Source: Solibacillus faecavium
Lineage (GTDB): Bacteria > Bacillota > Bacilli > Bacillales_A > Planococcaceae
DNA: 64,000 nucleotides
Assembly (NCBI RefSeq): GCF_014836905.1
Contig: NZ_JACSPZ010000006.1
Span: 62,001-126,000, forward strand
Direction of reading: 5' to 3'
The notes below the pieces were generated by a model. The model was not told the DNA's origin and did no database searches. It saw only the letters and a program-made list of their open reading frames with translations. The position numbers and the translations under genes were made by a program. This document shows, in pieces, positions 1 to 8,446 of this stretch. Positions within the stretch are counted from its first letter, which is position 1, and every line of letters starts with the position of its first letter.

Positions 1-603
1 GTAGAAATCGCAAAAGAGTTTGACCTAATTACGTATGTAGATGATGCACACGGTTCAGGCGTTACAGGTAAAGGTGCAGGAACAGTGAAGCATTTCGGTC
101 TGCAAAACGAAATTGACTTCCAAATCGGTACATTATCAAAGGCAATTGGTGTTGTTGGCGGTTATGTAGCAGGGAAGAAAAACTTGATTGATTGGCTAAA
201 GGTCCGTTCACGTCCGTTTTTATTCTCTACCGCTTTACCACCAGGGGATGTAGCGGCAATTACACGCGCAGTGGAAATGATTATGGAATCTACAGAGCTG
301 CATGACAAGCTTTGGGAAAACGGTCAATATTTAAAAGACGGCTTAGCAAAACTAGGCTTTAATATTGGAGAATCCGAAACACCGATTACACCATGTATTA
401 TTGGTGAAGAAAAGCTGACGCAGCAGTTTTCAAAGCGTTTGCTTGAGGAAGGCGTTTACGCAAAAGCAATCGTGTTCCCAACAGTCCAAAAAGGAACAGG
501 TCGTGTACGCAATATGCCAACAGCAGCACATACGAAAGAAATGCTGGATGAAGCATTGGCGATTTACGAGAAAGTTGGCCGTGAGTTAGAAGTGATTAAG
601 TAA
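1..603 (+). CDS. kbl: 2-amino-3-ketobutyrate CoA ligase (glycine C-acetyltransferase), C-terminal part
   Basis: The 5' end lies outside the window; the frame is open from base 1. Kbl is a PLP enzyme that cleaves 2-amino-3-oxobutyrate with CoA to glycine and acetyl-CoA, the second step of threonine degradation. Visible signatures are VDDAHGSGV near the start and the PLP-lysine motif [15 protein letters not shown], followed by the family stretch [13 protein letters not shown]. About 200 residues are present of a family length near 395. Partner tdh is not adjacent but lies 4.6 kb downstream at 5254. AONS synthases (BioF) share the fold, but these motifs match Kbl better. Confidence 0.93.
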   Translation, partial: VEIAKEFDLITYVDDAHGSGVTGKGAGTVKHFGLQNEIDFQIGTLSKAIGVVGGYVAGKKNLIDWLKVRSRPFLFSTALPPGDVAAITRAVEMIMESTELHDKLWENGQYLKDGLAKLGFNIGESETPITPCIIGEEKLTQQFSKRLLEEGVYAKAIVFPTVQKGTGRVRNMPTAAHTKEMLDEALAIYEKVGRELEVIK

Positions 604-610
604 AATAAAA

Positions 611-645
611 GCCCGGCACTATTTACACATAGTGCCGGGCTTTTT
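611..645 (+). terminator. Intrinsic terminator of kbl
   Basis: A perfect 12-bp GC-rich stem (611-622 with 629-640), a 6-nt loop and a run of five T follow the kbl stop codon by 8 nt. Confidence 0.93.
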
Positions 646-653
646 GCGGAAAT

Positions 654-785
654 GGCGAATACCCAGAAGAAAGTGTCTATTAAGTAAGGCAGGGCGGCGA
701 TTATCCGTGTGAAGTTGGCGAATAAGCTTATCTAAATGGCGATTATCGTTAATTAAGTGGATAATATAATTTTCATTTGGCGAAT
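654..785 (+). repeat. Intergenic array 1 of GGCGAATAA-like motifs, about 21-nt period
   Basis: Seven copies of a G(G/A)CGA(A/T)T-like heptamer begin at 654, 674, 696, 717, 738, 759 and 779 (the 674 and 759 copies are divergent). Spacings are 20, 22, 21, 21, 21 and 20. Linkers differ between units. The array fills the space between the kbl terminator and the end of the convergent mtnE gene. Changes in spacing and stop codons make it unlikely to be coding. The same motif recurs at 3033-3203 and 36223-36292. Confidence 0.8.
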
Positions 786-843
786 AAATTTCCCGCTTCT
801 TCTTTGTAATTCAATTTTGACATTTTTAAATGACCAAGCTTGG

Positions 844-2025
844 TTATTTTGACAGCATTTCTGTAAAGAGCTCAAGCTTCGCAATACGTTGGATGGCTTC
901 GCGCAACCGCTCTTCATCCACGAGTAGCCCGACACGAATATAACCTTCACCATACTCACCAAATCCATTTCCCGCAGCAACAGCAATATCTGCTTTTTCC
1001 AGTAAAAGGTCGGCAAATTGCTCGCTCGTATACGGTGCAGGGACTGGAAGCCAGGCAAAAAACGAGCCTTTAGGTGCAGTAATATGCCAGCCGATTTTTT
1101 GAGTTTCTTCCAAAAGGACATTTCGTCGTCGTTCATATAAATCCCGCAGTTCTTCCACGCAAGTTTGTTCTTCATTCAGTGCCAGGGCTGCGGCATGCTG
1201 AATTGCAGGGAACTGACTGCAAAAGAGATGGTCTTGAATAATATTAATTGCTTCTACTATTTGCGCATTTCCTACAGCAAATCCAATACGCCACCCCGCC
1301 ATATTATAGGACTTCGACAAAGTATAAAGCTCAATGCCAACCTCCTTTGCACCAGGAGCCTGCAAAAAGCTTGGCGGACGCTCTCCATCAAAACCAATGG
1401 CACCATATGCAAAGTCATGTGCAATAGCGATACGGTTTTCCTTCGCCATCTGAACGGTTTGCTCGAAAAATTCTTTTGTGGCGATACCGCCAGTAGGGTT
1501 GTTCGGATAATTTAAATACATAAGCTTGGCGCGCTGCTTTACTTCATCTGCCAGGGCACTATAGTCCGGCAAAAACTGATTTTCTGTTTTTAGTGGCATT
1601 GTATCGAATTTAACATCTGCAAGTGCTACTCCCGACAAATAATCAGGATAACCTGGGTCTGGAAGAAGCATATAGTCTCCAGGGTTTAATAGCGCAAGCG
1701 GAAGTTCGACTAAACCTACCTTTGTCCCACCAAGTATCGCAATCTCTGTATGCGGATCAATATCCACATTATATTCACGTTTATAAAAGTCGGCTGCTGC
1801 CTGTTTTAATTCCGCAATGCCGCGAAACGGGGAATATTTATGTGTTTGCGGATCAGTTGCCGCCATCTGCAATGCTTCAACAATATGTGCCGGTGTTGGC
1901 TGATCTGGATTTCCTTGACCTAAATTAATGACATCGCGACCTTCTGCCATTGCTGCGTTCACCTTATTCACAAGCGCTGCAAAAAATTGTGGAGGAAGCT
2001 GCTGTAGTTTTTTTGAGAATTCCAT
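844..2025 (-). CDS. mtnE: PLP aminotransferase, MtnE-like (methionine salvage)
   Basis: A 393-residue fold-type I aminotransferase. It shows INLGQGNPDQP near the N-terminus, the NYPNNPTGG loop at 172-180, D204 facing the pyridine nitrogen, and the Schiff-base lysine K238 in YTLSKSYNMAGWR. In Bacillus MtnE transaminates 2-oxo-4-methylthiobutyrate to methionine. The divergent neighbour is an MtnU-like amidase, the pairing that supports this call. No SAM riboswitch is visible upstream. A broader-specificity aspartate/aromatic aminotransferase is the alternative. Confidence 0.8.
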   Translation of the reverse strand: MEFSKKLQQLPPQFFAALVNKVNAAMAEGRDVINLGQGNPDQPTPAHIVEALQMAATDPQTHKYSPFRGIAELKQAAADFYKREYNVDIDPHTEIAILGGTKVGLVELPLALLNPGDYMLLPDPGYPDYLSGVALADVKFDTMPLKTENQFLPDYSALADEVKQRAKLMYLNYPNNPTGGIATKEFFEQTVQMAKENRIAIAHDFAYGAIGFDGERPPSFLQAPGAKEVGIELYTLSKSYNMAGWRIGFAVGNAQIVEAINIIQDHLFCSQFPAIQHAAALALNEEQTCVEELRDLYERRRNVLLEETQKIGWHITAPKGSFFAWLPVPAPYTSEQFADLLLEKADIAVAAGNGFGEYGEGYIRVGLLVDEERLREAIQRIAKLELFTEMLSK

Positions 2026-2094
2026 TATTCATCACCCTTTAAAAATATTAAAATTAATCTTAGTACTTTTCTAGGTTTAAGTAAAGCGAAGATT

Positions 2095-2122
2095 TTGATA
2101 ACTCAAAGTAGAATGTTACAAT
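2095..2122 (+). promoter_or_regulatory. Sigma-A promoter of mtnU
   Basis: TTGATA (2095-2100), a 16-nt spacer and TACAAT (2117-2122) lie 60 nt before the mtnU start, in the divergent mtnE-mtnU interval. Confidence 0.65.
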
Positions 2123-2181
2123 AGAAGGCAAGTATGTGAAAACGATATTGTAGGAAAATTATTTAAAGGCGGTGTCTATTT

Positions 2182-2973
2182 ATGAAAATCGGCTGTATTC
2201 AATTAAATGTAGGTTTTGGAAAAGTAGATGAAAACTATGAGCGTGCGGAAAAGTTCATTCGTGAAGCGGCAGCAGGTGGTGCAGAAATCATCGTATTACC
2301 GGAAATGTGGAATACTGGTTATGCACTTGAAAAATTAGATGAGCTTTCTGATGTTAACGGAGAGCGTACAAAAGTATTTTTAAGCGGGCTAGCAAAGGAA
2401 TTGGCGATACATATTGTCGGTGGTTCCGTATCGGTAAAATGTGACGACAAGTTTTATAATACAATGTACACATATAATCGTGATGGGGAATTGGTCGGCG
2501 AGTATAGTAAAGTACATTTATTCCGTTTAATGGATGAGCATTTGTATTTGGAGTCAGGTAATGAGATGAACCGCTTTGCATTAGGTGAGCTGGAAGCTGG
2601 TGGTGTCATTTGTTATGATATTCGTTTCCCGGAATGGTTACGCACTCATGCATTGGATGGTGCAAAGGTATTATTTGTCCCCGCACAATGGCCAACGCCA
2701 CGTATCGATCATTGGAAAATTTTATTGCAGGCCCGTGCCATTGAAAATCAGTGCTTCGTCGTGGCGGTAAATCGCATTGCACGCAAAGTGGAAAATTTCA
2801 ACGGGCAATCGATGATTATCGGTCCATGGGGAGAGGTTCTTTGGACAGGTGCAGAAGATGAGGAGCTGGCGATTATTGATGTTGATTTTTCGAATGTCGA
2901 GGAAGTGCGCGGACGAATCCCGGTTTACGAGGATCGCCGTCCGGGTCTTTATGAGAAAGTGATAAAAGAATAA
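2182..2973 (+). CDS. mtnU: Carbon-nitrogen hydrolase, MtnU-like (omega-amidase)
   Basis: A 263-residue nitrilase-superfamily protein with the full Glu-Lys-Cys triad: E41 in LPEMWNTGY, K110 in YSKVHLF and C144 in GGVICYDIRFPE. MtnU-type enzymes deaminate 2-oxoglutaramate-like omega-amides left by glutamine-dependent transaminases such as MtnE, which fits the divergent mtnE neighbour. The start is supported by an AGGCGGTG ribosome site. It ends 8 nt before a strong terminator, so it is monocistronic. The exact amide substrate is inferred from context. Confidence 0.82.
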   Translation: MKIGCIQLNVGFGKVDENYERAEKFIREAAAGGAEIIVLPEMWNTGYALEKLDELSDVNGERTKVFLSGLAKELAIHIVGGSVSVKCDDKFYNTMYTYNRDGELVGEYSKVHLFRLMDEHLYLESGNEMNRFALGELEAGGVICYDIRFPEWLRTHALDGAKVLFVPAQWPTPRIDHWKILLQARAIENQCFVVAVNRIARKVENFNGQSMIIGPWGEVLWTGAEDEELAIIDVDFSNVEEVRGRIPVYEDRRPGLYEKVIKE

Positions 2974-2980
2974 ATTTTTG

Positions 2981-3015
2981 AAGCGTACCTGGTAGATATG
3001 GGTACGCTTTTTTAT
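2981..3015 (+). terminator. Intrinsic terminator of mtnU
   Basis: A 9-bp stem (2981-2989 with 3001-3009), an 11-nt loop and a T-rich tail. Confidence 0.9.
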
Positions 3016-3032
3016 ATTTCAAAATAGAGAGT

Positions 3033-3203
3033 GGAGATTAAGTTGTATTAAGTGGCGAATAAAAAATCAAGCTGTCTATAAAAGTGAAAGTGACGATTAT
3101 CCGTGCTTAAGTGACGAATATGTAAAACCGATTGACGATTAAGTTTTTGAAGTTGACGATTAAGTCACTACAGTTGACGAATAAGAATAAAGAAGAGGCG
3201 AAT
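3033..3203 (+). repeat. Intergenic array 2 of G(G/A)CGA(A/T)TAA motifs, 21-nt period
   Basis: Nine units begin at 3033, 3054, 3073, 3092, 3113, 3134, 3155, 3176 and 3197. Six of the eight spacings are exactly 21 nt and two are 19. The last unit runs into AATAAAATTTCCCCGCC, nearly the same as the end of array 1 (AATAAATTTCCCGC), and both arrays contain a TGTCTAT variant unit. It starts 18 nt after the mtnU terminator. The minus-strand reading gives a short heptad-like frame (LFVNCSD, LIVNFKN, LIVNRFY) that I regard as a shadow. Confidence 0.85.
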
Positions 3204-3333
3204 AAAATTTCCCCGCCCTTAAAAAGACTATAATATCCAATAGATTGTCTAAAAAGAGCACAAATTAGGTGAATAACATAAAATATCTGACGAAAAAATA
3301 ATCCTTTGTGCAAAGTTCCCCATTACTTACCAC

Positions 3334-3362
3334 TTGCCATCTCACATGTCTCATTTTAATAT
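3334..3362 (+). promoter_or_regulatory. Promoter of the uvrX-yolD pair
   Basis: TTGCCA (3334-3339), a 17-nt spacer and TAATAT (3357-3362), directly followed by a LexA box. Confidence 0.7.
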
Positions 3363-3363
3363 A

Positions 3364-3377
3364 AGAACAAATGTTCT
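3364..3377 (+). promoter_or_regulatory. LexA (DinR) SOS box
   Basis: AGAACAAATGTTCT is a 5-4-5 inverted repeat close to the Bacillus consensus CGAACNNNNGTTCG. It sits immediately after the -10 hexamer, so bound LexA would block transcription start. Confidence 0.9.
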
Positions 3378-3396
3378 CTTTAAGGAGATGAGCTTC

Positions 3397-4650
3397 ATGT
3401 ATGAAAATGCACCAGAACGCTCGATTATATGTATTGATATGCGCAGCTTTTATGCGAGCTGTATCGCATCGTTAGAAAACTTAAATGTAATGGAAGTGCC
3501 AATTGCCATTGTCGGGAATTTTCAGCAAAAGGGAAGCGTTGTACTTGCTGCATCGCCACCAATGAAAAAGCGTTTTAATATTCGCACCGGATCACGTTTG
3601 TTTGAAATCCCGCCACATCCGGATATTCGCCTATTTGAGCCACGAATGTCACTCTTTATTCGTATGTCGATGGAAATTACACGTTTGTTCAATAATTTCG
3701 TTCCAAAAGAGGCCATTCATGTATATAGCGTTGATGAAAGCTTTATCGATTTGACCGGCACAGAAAAGTTATGGGGAACTCCTGAAGAAACGGCGCAGTA
3801 TATTCAACAACTTATTTACAACCAATTTGACATTCCATGTGCAGTCGGTTTTGGACCAAATATGCTTATGGCAAAGCTGGCGCTGGATATTGAAGCAAAG
3901 AAAACGGGATTTGCGAAATGGACATATAATGATGTAGCGGAAAAATTATGGCCGATAATGCCGCTATCCACAATGTGGGGAATTGGTGGTCGTACAGAAA
4001 AAACGCTGAATCATATGGGTATTTACTCTGTTTATGATTTAGCGCATACCGATTTATCCCTACTGGAAAAACGCTTTGGAGTGTTGGGTAATCAGCTCTA
4101 TTATCATGCATGGGGAATCGATCACTCGACTGTTGGTGCACCAATCATGCAGGGGCAAATCAGCTTCGGAAAAGGGCAAATGCTCATGCGTGATTACCGC
4201 AGCCGAAAGGAAATTTTAGTCGTACTGCTTGAAATGTGCGAAGACGTAGCAAGGCGTGCAAGGGAAGCAAAGAAAACCGGACGAACGATATCATTGGGAC
4301 TTAGCTATAGTAAAGATGCTTTCGGAGGTGGATTCCATCGTTCGCGCACAATTGATGAGCCGACAAATGATACATTGAAGATTTTTGAAGTATGCAAACA
4401 ATTACTCGACGAATTTTATGCAGAACGCCCAGCACGCAAAATTACGATTACATTAAGTAATATCGAAAGTGAATATTCAATGCAGCTCAGCTTATTTGAT
4501 GAGAAGAGGTGGCGCAACCGTAAGCTCGGGGAAACAATGGACCGTTTACGTACAAAATACGGAACGACTGCCTTATTACGTGCAGTTTCCTATACAGAAG
4601 CGGGTACAGCACTTGCACGGTCGACATTAGTAGGCGGACATAAACAATAA
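3397..4650 (+). CDS. uvrX: Y-family DNA polymerase, UvrX/YqjW type
   Basis: A 417-residue translesion polymerase. The catalytic acidic residues are visible: D14 in CIDMRSFYAS and D113/E114 in SVDESFIDLT. A clamp-binding motif QLSLF lies at 363-367. I chose ATG 3397 because AAGGAG at 3382-3387 gives normal spacing; upstream in-frame starts lie on or before the promoter and the LexA box. The SOS box and the YolD-family partner 13 nt downstream match the yqjW-yqjX arrangement of Bacillus. Role: DNA-damage-induced mutagenic bypass. Confidence 0.92.
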   Translation: MYENAPERSIICIDMRSFYASCIASLENLNVMEVPIAIVGNFQQKGSVVLAASPPMKKRFNIRTGSRLFEIPPHPDIRLFEPRMSLFIRMSMEITRLFNNFVPKEAIHVYSVDESFIDLTGTEKLWGTPEETAQYIQQLIYNQFDIPCAVGFGPNMLMAKLALDIEAKKTGFAKWTYNDVAEKLWPIMPLSTMWGIGGRTEKTLNHMGIYSVYDLAHTDLSLLEKRFGVLGNQLYYHAWGIDHSTVGAPIMQGQISFGKGQMLMRDYRSRKEILVVLLEMCEDVARRAREAKKTGRTISLGLSYSKDAFGGGFHRSRTIDEPTNDTLKIFEVCKQLLDEFYAERPARKITITLSNIESEYSMQLSLFDEKRWRNRKLGETMDRLRTKYGTTALLRAVSYTEAGTALARSTLVGGHKQ

Positions 4651-4663
4651 GGGAGTGAACGCG

Positions 4664-4984
4664 ATGAACAAAGATAGAGGTGTGATTAAATGGACCGCGA
4701 TGATGTTACCCGAGCATGTAAAGTTATTGCGTGAATGGCAGGAAGAGGACTCGCTGGTGATGCAGCCTGAATTGGATGAAGCTCAGTTGGAGCAAATTAA
4801 TATAAATTTACAGAGAGCCTATTCAGAAGCTAGCCCCATCCAATTGAAGGTATGGGAGCAAACAGGCATTTACACAATTACAGGTATTATTCAAAAAGTA
4901 AATGTACACGAACAATATGTGAAGCTAACAGACAACCAAAAAATTCTATTTCACAATATTTATGAAGCCATATTGGATGAATAA
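4664..4984 (+). CDS. YolD-like protein (YqjX type)
   Basis: A 106-residue protein of the YolD-like family, recognised by KWTAMMLPEHVKLLREW near the N-terminus and the C-terminal GIIQKVNVHEQYVKL. Members sit behind uvrX-type polymerases in Bacillales and are SOS co-regulated; the biochemical role is not established. ATG 4664 is preferred because GGGAG at 4651-4655 is well spaced; the in-frame GTG at 4655 overlaps that site. It shares the LexA-controlled promoter with uvrX. Confidence 0.85.
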   Translation: MNKDRGVIKWTAMMLPEHVKLLREWQEEDSLVMQPELDEAQLEQININLQRAYSEASPIQLKVWEQTGIYTITGIIQKVNVHEQYVKLTDNQKILFHNIYEAILDE

Positions 4985-5253
4985 AATTCCCACTATATCT
5001 ATCTAGCGGGCATTCGCCATTCGGATTTTGTACACGTACAAATGTATCGCTGAAAAAGAATATTCAAAAAATATTGTTTTTTACAAAAGAACACCCTATA
5101 ATCAATTTCATGGAAATCTTTGAACATCAAGTTTTCGCTGTGGATTATTGTACTTTCCACAAAGACAATTGTTTTAATGAATAAGAAATAATAGATAGAG
5201 TTCAGCAATATTTAGGGGTGGATTCATCTTTTAAAGGATAGGGAGGCTTCATC

Positions 5254-6204
5254 GTGAAAAAAATTATGGTGACCGGTGCTTTAGGTCAAATTGGTTCGGA
5301 ATTAGTAGAAAAATTACGTCATACGTATGGCGTTGACAATGTATTGGCAACAGATATTCGAAAAATTGATCAGCATGAAGGTCCATTTGAAGTATTGGAT
5401 GTAACAGATGGGAAACGCATGCATGCGCTCGCACATGATTTTGGCGCAGATACGATGATTCATATGGCTGCACTACTATCAGCAACAGCAGAAAAAAATC
5501 CAGTTTTCGCATGGAATTTAAATATGGGCGGTTTAATGAATGCACTTGAAGTAGCACGTGAGCTCGATATGCAGTTTTTCACGCCAAGCTCAATTGGCGC
5601 ATTCGGTCCTTCTACGCCAAAGGACAATACACCACAAGATACATTACAGCGTCCAACTACAATGTACGGAGTAAACAAGGTAGCGGGCGAATTATTATGT
5701 GATTATTACTATACACGCTATAGACTGGATACGCGCGGAGTCCGATTCCCAGGATTAATTTCTTATGTAACGCCACCAGGTGGGGGAACGACGGATTATG
5801 CGGTAGATATTTATTATAAGGCGATTGCGGAAGGTCGCTACACATCTTATATTGCAGAAGGTACTTTTATGGATATGATGTATATGCCGGATGCACTGCA
5901 GGCAATTGTTGATTTAATGGAAGCAGACCCGGCAAAGCTTATACACCGTAATGCGTTTAATATATCAGCGATGAGCTTCGAGCCGTCGCAAATTGCAGCG
6001 GAAATTCAAAAGCATATTCCAAGCTTCACAATGGATTATGATGTAGATCCGATACGTCAGGCAATTGCAGACAGCTGGCCAAATGCTATTGATTCATCAG
6101 CTGCTATTGAAGAATGGGGCTTTAAAGCAAGCTACGATTTGGAAAAAATGACGGTCGATATGCTGGAAAAACTAAAAGTACGATTAGCACAAAACGCAAT
6201 TTAA
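5254..6204 (+). CDS. tdh: L-threonine 3-dehydrogenase, NAD-dependent epimerase/SDR type
   Basis: A 316-residue extended short-chain dehydrogenase. It shows the NAD-binding GALGQIG at 8-14, the catalytic pair Y138/K142 in MYGVNK, and the conserved VRFPGLISY and [11 protein letters not shown] segments of SDR-type threonine dehydrogenases. It oxidises threonine to 2-amino-3-ketobutyrate, the substrate of Kbl. This type is unrelated to the zinc-dependent Tdh. The start is GTG with GGGAGG upstream. Separation from kbl by unrelated genes is unusual. Confidence 0.9.
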   Translation: MKKIMVTGALGQIGSELVEKLRHTYGVDNVLATDIRKIDQHEGPFEVLDVTDGKRMHALAHDFGADTMIHMAALLSATAEKNPVFAWNLNMGGLMNALEVARELDMQFFTPSSIGAFGPSTPKDNTPQDTLQRPTTMYGVNKVAGELLCDYYYTRYRLDTRGVRFPGLISYVTPPGGGTTDYAVDIYYKAIAEGRYTSYIAEGTFMDMMYMPDALQAIVDLMEADPAKLIHRNAFNISAMSFEPSQIAAEIQKHIPSFTMDYDVDPIRQAIADSWPNAIDSSAAIEEWGFKASYDLEKMTVDMLEKLKVRLAQNAI

Positions 6205-6214
6205 AATAATGTTG

Positions 6215-6255
6215 GCGAGTGAAATTGTTGAAAAGCAGTTTCACTCGCTTTTTTA
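6215..6255 (+). terminator. Intrinsic terminator of tdh
   Basis: A perfect 10-bp stem (6215-6224 with 6239-6248), a 14-nt loop and a T-run. Confidence 0.9.
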
Positions 6256-6495
6256 TTGTAGATGAGTTTCTTGTTTTTTAAAAACCCCTCACTTCACTTC
6301 TCAGTTCCCTCACAATCGCCTAATCTCAACTGAAATTAACAAACCATAATAAGCAAAAAGCGCCATTATTAACAAAATATTTTCATTTTTCAGTATATTA
6401 TATTAGAATGATATTGTGGGATAAATTGGGAGGCGTCTATTGGGGATGGGGATTTGCCAATAAAAGAAACGCTTAATACAAGGGGGAAACAAACT

Positions 6496-8112
6496 ATGAT
6501 GATGCAAACACCACTCGTTCTAACAGATATGATCAAGCGTGCAGAAACGTATTATGCACACAAGGAAATAATATCACGTACAAGTGAGAATAAGGTTCAC
6601 CGCCTTACATACGGGCAATGGGTAAAGCGCACAAGAAAGCTGGCGCACGCATTAACAAAGTTAGGCATGGAACGCGGCGATAAAATTGCGTCATTTGCCT
6701 GGAATCAACACCGCCATTTAGAAGCATACTTTGCAGTTCCATGTTCAGGTGCAATATTGCATATGGTCAATATTCGACTATCACCGGAACATATTGCGTA
6801 CATTATTAATCATGCAGAAGATAAAATTATTTTAATAGACGAAGATTTAGTGCCGTTAATTGAAGAAGTGCAGCACGAATTAAAAACAGTGCAGCATTAC
6901 ATCATAATGGCAGATGGAGACTTGCCAAACACAACTTTACCAAACGTCTTATCGTATGAAGCACTGCTTGAAGAAGCAGAAGACAGCTTCGAGTTCCCGG
7001 AAGATTTGGATGAAAATGAACCGGCAAGTATGTGTTATACAAGTGCGACAACAGGCAATCCAAAAGGAGTTGTCTATACACATCGTTCGCTCGTGCTGCA
7101 TAGTATGTCCATCTCAATGGTGGATACGATGGGGATTTCGGAGCGTGACACGATTTTGCCGATTGTCCCGATGTTCCATGTAAATGCATGGGGAATGCCA
7201 TTTGCAGCAGTAAATGTTGGGGCGACGCAAGTGTTAATCGGCCCACAATTTACACCAGCTTTAATTTTAGATTTCATCGAGCAATATAGTGTGACGAAAA
7301 CAGCAGGAGTACCGACAATCTGGCTTGGCGCAATACAGGAGCTAGAAAAGAAGGCGCGTGATTTATCGTCATTACAGGCCATTTTCTGCGGGGGATCAGC
7401 TTCGCCAAAAGGACTTATTAAGAAATATGAAGAAATGGGCGTCAATTATATTGTGGTGTACGGTATGACGGAGACTTCACCGATTGTTTCGATGTCACGT
7501 GATATGTCACATATGGATGACTGGCCGTTAGATAAAAAAATTGAAACACGCGCAATGCAGGGGCTAACAGTTCCGGGAATTGAATCGAGCATCGTAAACG
7601 AAAACGGTGAAGTACCTTGGGACAGCGAAACGATGGGGGAGCTACGTTTACGCGGACCTTGGATTGCAGCTGAATATTATAAAGATGAGCGCACAGCGGA
7701 AGCATTTTCAGACGGATGGCTTTACACGGGCGATATAGCAGTCCGTTCAAAGGAGGGTTTTATTAAAATAACAGACCGCACAAAAGATTTAATTAAATCA
7801 GGCGGCGAATGGATCTCATCGGTTGATTTGGAAAATGCGCTTATGTCGCATGAAGCTGTATTTGAAGCGGCAGTAATTGCTATCCCACACGCGAAATGGC
7901 AGGAGCGGCCACTGGCATGTGTCGTATTAAAAGAGGAAGCAACCGCTACAAAAGAAGAATTAATTGCATTTTTGGAAGGGCAATTTGCCAAATGGTGGCT
8001 ACCAGATGATATCGTCTTCTTAACAGAAATTCCGAAAACCTCTGTAGGGAAGTTTTTAAAGGCGAAGCTGCGTGAAAATGTAAATGAAATTTATCCACAG
8101 CTCCAAGTGTAA
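6496..8112 (+). CDS. Fatty acyl-CoA synthetase (AlkK-like medium/long-chain)
   Basis: A 538-residue AMP-forming ligase that activates a fatty acid with ATP and CoA. Visible motifs are YTSATTGNPKGV (P-loop), YGMTETSP, GWLYTGDIAV and KDLIKSGGEWIS, plus the C-terminal catalytic lysine region KTSVGKFLKAKLRE. ATG 6496 is chosen because AGGGGG at 6481 gives correct spacing; a TTG at 6454 would add 14 residues without a ribosome site. It is monocistronic between two terminators. Chain-length preference cannot be read from sequence. Confidence 0.88.
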   Translation: MMMQTPLVLTDMIKRAETYYAHKEIISRTSENKVHRLTYGQWVKRTRKLAHALTKLGMERGDKIASFAWNQHRHLEAYFAVPCSGAILHMVNIRLSPEHIAYIINHAEDKIILIDEDLVPLIEEVQHELKTVQHYIIMADGDLPNTTLPNVLSYEALLEEAEDSFEFPEDLDENEPASMCYTSATTGNPKGVVYTHRSLVLHSMSISMVDTMGISERDTILPIVPMFHVNAWGMPFAAVNVGATQVLIGPQFTPALILDFIEQYSVTKTAGVPTIWLGAIQELEKKARDLSSLQAIFCGGSASPKGLIKKYEEMGVNYIVVYGMTETSPIVSMSRDMSHMDDWPLDKKIETRAMQGLTVPGIESSIVNENGEVPWDSETMGELRLRGPWIAAEYYKDERTAEAFSDGWLYTGDIAVRSKEGFIKITDRTKDLIKSGGEWISSVDLENALMSHEAVFEAAVIAIPHAKWQERPLACVVLKEEATATKEELIAFLEGQFAKWWLPDDIVFLTEIPKTSVGKFLKAKLRENVNEIYPQLQV

Positions 8113-8125
8113 TATAGAATTGCCG

Positions 8126-8168
8126 AAAAAATGGGGACGCATCGAATTACCGAGCGTCCCCATTTTTT
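8126..8168. terminator. Bidirectional terminator
   Basis: A 15-bp stem (8126-8140 with 8154-8168), A-rich on the left and T-rich on the right, so it works in both directions between convergent genes. The minus-strand gene stops inside it. Confidence 0.9.
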
Positions 8169-8380
8169 GTTGTTTTTCCACCTGTGAAAAAACGTTTCAT
8201 TAAGGAAAGTCCTAAGTTGAAAAGGAAAATAATAAGCGCTACACGAAAGAATGCAACAAAATATTGCCAAACGGTCGTACTCTCAATAAAGAGTAATGAC
8301 ATGTTGTCGACTAAAGCATACGTAAAATAACCTGCAAGTGCGATGAAAAATACCCCAGCAAAAAAATCCTTTACACTCAT
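8147..8380 (-). CDS. Small two-helix membrane protein, unknown
   Basis: A 77-residue protein I do not recognise. Two hydrophobic stretches (about 8-28 and 40-62) are followed by a basic hydrophilic tail KRFFTGGKTTKNGDAR, suggesting a double-spanning membrane protein. A GGAGG site lies 7 nt before the ATG. Its last codons and stop overlap the bidirectional terminator. It lies downstream of trpA, 66 nt away, on the same strand and with no clear terminator between, so it may be read through from the trp operon. Confidence 0.65.
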   Translation of the reverse strand: MSVKDFFAGVFFIALAGYFTYALVDNMSLLFIESTTVWQYFVAFFRVALIIFLFNLGLSLMKRFFTGGKTTKNGDAR

Positions 8381-8446
8381 TCATTGGCCTCCATCCGCTA
8401 CTACTTAATAAGTAAACGATACCACAGGAAGGAAAGAGAAAGTAGA

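Noticed and set aside
3107-3313. Minus-strand open frame of 68 codons with LFVNCSD/LIVNFKN/LIVNRFY-like heptads
   Set aside because: It reads through array 2; the heptad pattern is a by-product of the 21-nt DNA period. No ribosome site, and other arrays break the frame.
4999-5208. 69-codon minus-strand frame between yolD-like and tdh
   Set aside because: No ribosome site or recognisable domain, and it crosses the region that should hold the tdh promoter.
6286-6313. Two CCCTCAC motifs exactly 21 nt apart after the tdh terminator
   Set aside because: Only two units, with no third at the expected place, so chance cannot be excluded even though position resembles the arrays.
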